Of a stretch of 5,710 bases of DNA, positions 4,672 to 5,710 are shown piece by piece. The stretch is taken from the NCBI GenBank assembly GCA_030424955.1, contig JAUHVS010000427.1, forward strand, positions 1 through 5,710, read 5' to 3'. The stretch's first letter is position 1. Each line of letters begins with the position of its first letter. Position numbers and translations under genes: made by a program. The notes under the pieces are model-generated. The model was not told where the DNA came from and did not search any database. It saw nothing but the letters and a program-made list of their open reading frames with translations. Source of the stretch: a bacterium (GTDB lineage Bacteria > Myxococcota_A > Bradymonadia > UBA7976 > UBA1532).

Positions 4672-5710
4672 AGCTCACCGACGTCGCCATCAAGCTGCGC
4701 ACCAGCGTGCTGGTGCTGACAGCCATGATCACGTTGGGGGGCATGGGGGCTTATCTGGGCCTGCCCAAGGAGTCGAACCCCTCCATCGCGGTCCCGAACA
4801 TCGTCGTGACCACGATCTACCCGGGCGCGACGCCCGATGACGTCGAGAACCTGATCACCCGGCCCCTCGAGCAGGAGATCCAGGGCATCAGCGGCATCGA
4901 CAAGATGCGCTCCACCAGCACCGAGGGCGTGTCGACGCTCATCGTCGAGTTCGACCCCGACGTCGAGATCAGCGAGGCCAACAACAAGGTCCGCGAGAAG
5001 GTGGACCTGGCCAAGCCGAAGCTGCCGAGCGACATCGAGGAGCCCATCGTCAGCGAGATCGACCTGTCGGAGTTCCCGGTCATGGTGGTCAACCTGGCGG
5101 CGGACTACCCGCTGAGCCGGCTCAAGCAGGTGGCGGAGGACCTGCAGGACGCCCTGGAGACCATCCCCAGCGTGCTCGAGGTGGACCTCATCGGGGGCCG
5201 CGAGCGCGAGGTGCAGGTGGACATCGATCTGCGCCAACTGCAGGCCTACAACATCGCGTTCCAGGACGTCATCAACGTCATCCGCAACGAGAACACCAAC
5301 CTCCCCGGCGGCTCCATCGACGTCGATCACATGAACTACCTGGTCCGCGTGGACGGGCAGTTCGCCCGGCCCGACGAGATCGAGGGGCTGGTGGTGAAGG
5401 CCTTCGACCGCAAGCCGGTGTTCGTGCGGGACCTGGCGAAGGTGAGCTTCGGCTTCAAGGACCGCGCGAACCACGCCCGGCTGCGGGTGCTGCAGCGCGA
5501 CATCGACGGCGTGCTCACCGCCGTGCAGCAGAAGGACTACAAGCAGGTCATCTCGCTCAACGTGAAGAAGCGCGCCGGCGAGAACATCCTCGACACCGCC
5601 GACGCCGTCGAGGCGGTCCTGGGCCACTTCAAGCTGCCGCAGGGCACCGAGGTGCTGATCACCGGCGACCAGAGCATCCAGGTCAAGGAGCTGGTCAAGG
5701 ACCTCGAGAA
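4668..5710 (+). CDS. RND efflux pump inner membrane subunit, N-terminal part (AcrB/HAE-1-like; 3' end outside window)
   Basis: The first 347 residues are present and the frame stays open to the window end; full-length relatives have about 1,000-1,100 residues. The protein would be the proton-driven transporter of the complex. Visible are a short cytoplasmic start (MKLTDVAIKLR), transmembrane helix 1 (about 12-31), the post-helix motif LPKESNPSI (32-40), and the porter-domain strand TTIYPGATPDDVENLI (48-63). Further on come PLEQEIQGISGI (66-77), STSTEGVSTLIVEFDPDV (82-99), AKPKLPSDIEEP (115-126), the second porter half from about 137, and the docking-region segment VINVIRNENTNLPGG (201-215). 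SLNVKKRAGENI (296-307) marks the return to the porter domain. PKES after TM1 and NLPGG recall bacterial HAE-type pumps rather than classic AcrB. TM4, with the proton-relay Asp residues that separate drug from metal pumps, lies beyond the window. About 15-20 residues near 274-293 appear inserted relative to AcrB-like pumps. The ATG overlaps the adaptor stop (ATGA). Confidence 0.95.
   Translation, partial: MKLTDVAIKLRTSVLVLTAMITLGGMGAYLGLPKESNPSIAVPNIVVTTIYPGATPDDVENLITRPLEQEIQGISGIDKMRSTSTEGVSTLIVEFDPDVEISEANNKVREKVDLAKPKLPSDIEEPIVSEIDLSEFPVMVVNLAADYPLSRLKQVAEDLQDALETIPSVLEVDLIGGREREVQVDIDLRQLQAYNIAFQDVINVIRNENTNLPGGSIDVDHMNYLVRVDGQFARPDEIEGLVVKAFDRKPVFVRDLAKVSFGFKDRANHARLRVLQRDIDGVLTAVQQKDYKQVISLNVKKRAGENILDTADAVEAVLGHFKLPQGTEVLITGDQSIQVKELVKDLE

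Noticed and set aside
4218..5627. 469-codon minus-strand open frame opposite the adaptor and pump genes
   Set aside because: It is an antisense shadow with highly repetitive Val/Asp/His/Leu composition; both plus-strand genes are confidently recognised.

Overview
The window is high-GC bacterial DNA. It carries lipoprotein-type signal sequences, an Asp-studded spacer behind a candidate lipidated cysteine, and a tripartite envelope efflux operon, so the host is a Gram-negative (diderm). The very GC-rich codon use and the Asp/Ala/Val-rich lipoprotein spacer resemble Myxococcota and related former Deltaproteobacteria. That placement is an inference from style, because no taxonomic marker gene is present.

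Left part (1-784, + strand): the window opens inside a gene whose last 61 codons encode an acidic, Lys/Glu/Asp-rich tail ending at 187. In the same frame, after one stop codon, lies what looks like the C-terminal piece of a SNF2-type helicase. Motif V and a degraded motif VI are readable, but the ATPase half is absent, there is no plausible start, and the frame runs 103 bp into a convergent gene. I read it as a gene remnant.

Middle (682-1855): a minus-strand gene encodes a small candidate lipoprotein of unknown function. A spacer of about 530 bp follows, with no convincing gene but three strong inverted repeats. This middle block is visibly less GC-rich than its flanks (31 of 60 bases G/C at 781-840, against 51 of 60 at 3781-3840), which fits a foreign or decaying insertion next to the helicase remnant.

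Right part (1856-5710, + strand): a compact three-gene RND efflux operon. The order is a TolC-like outer membrane channel (1856-3493), a lipidated periplasmic adaptor (3490-4671) and the first 347 residues of an inner membrane RND pump (4668 to the window end). Both junctions are ATGA overlaps with good Shine-Dalgarno sequences, so the genes are probably co-transcribed and translationally coupled. Together they would form one proton-driven conduit from the periplasm or inner membrane to the outside. The substrate cannot be told, because the pump's transmembrane core and most of its binding pocket lie beyond the window. A perfect 11-bp inverted repeat about 100 bp upstream of the channel gene is the best candidate operator.

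I see no RNA gene, CRISPR array, insertion sequence or clear intrinsic terminator. The efflux operon is a familiar system. The less ordinary material is the remnant, lipoprotein and hairpin block to its left.
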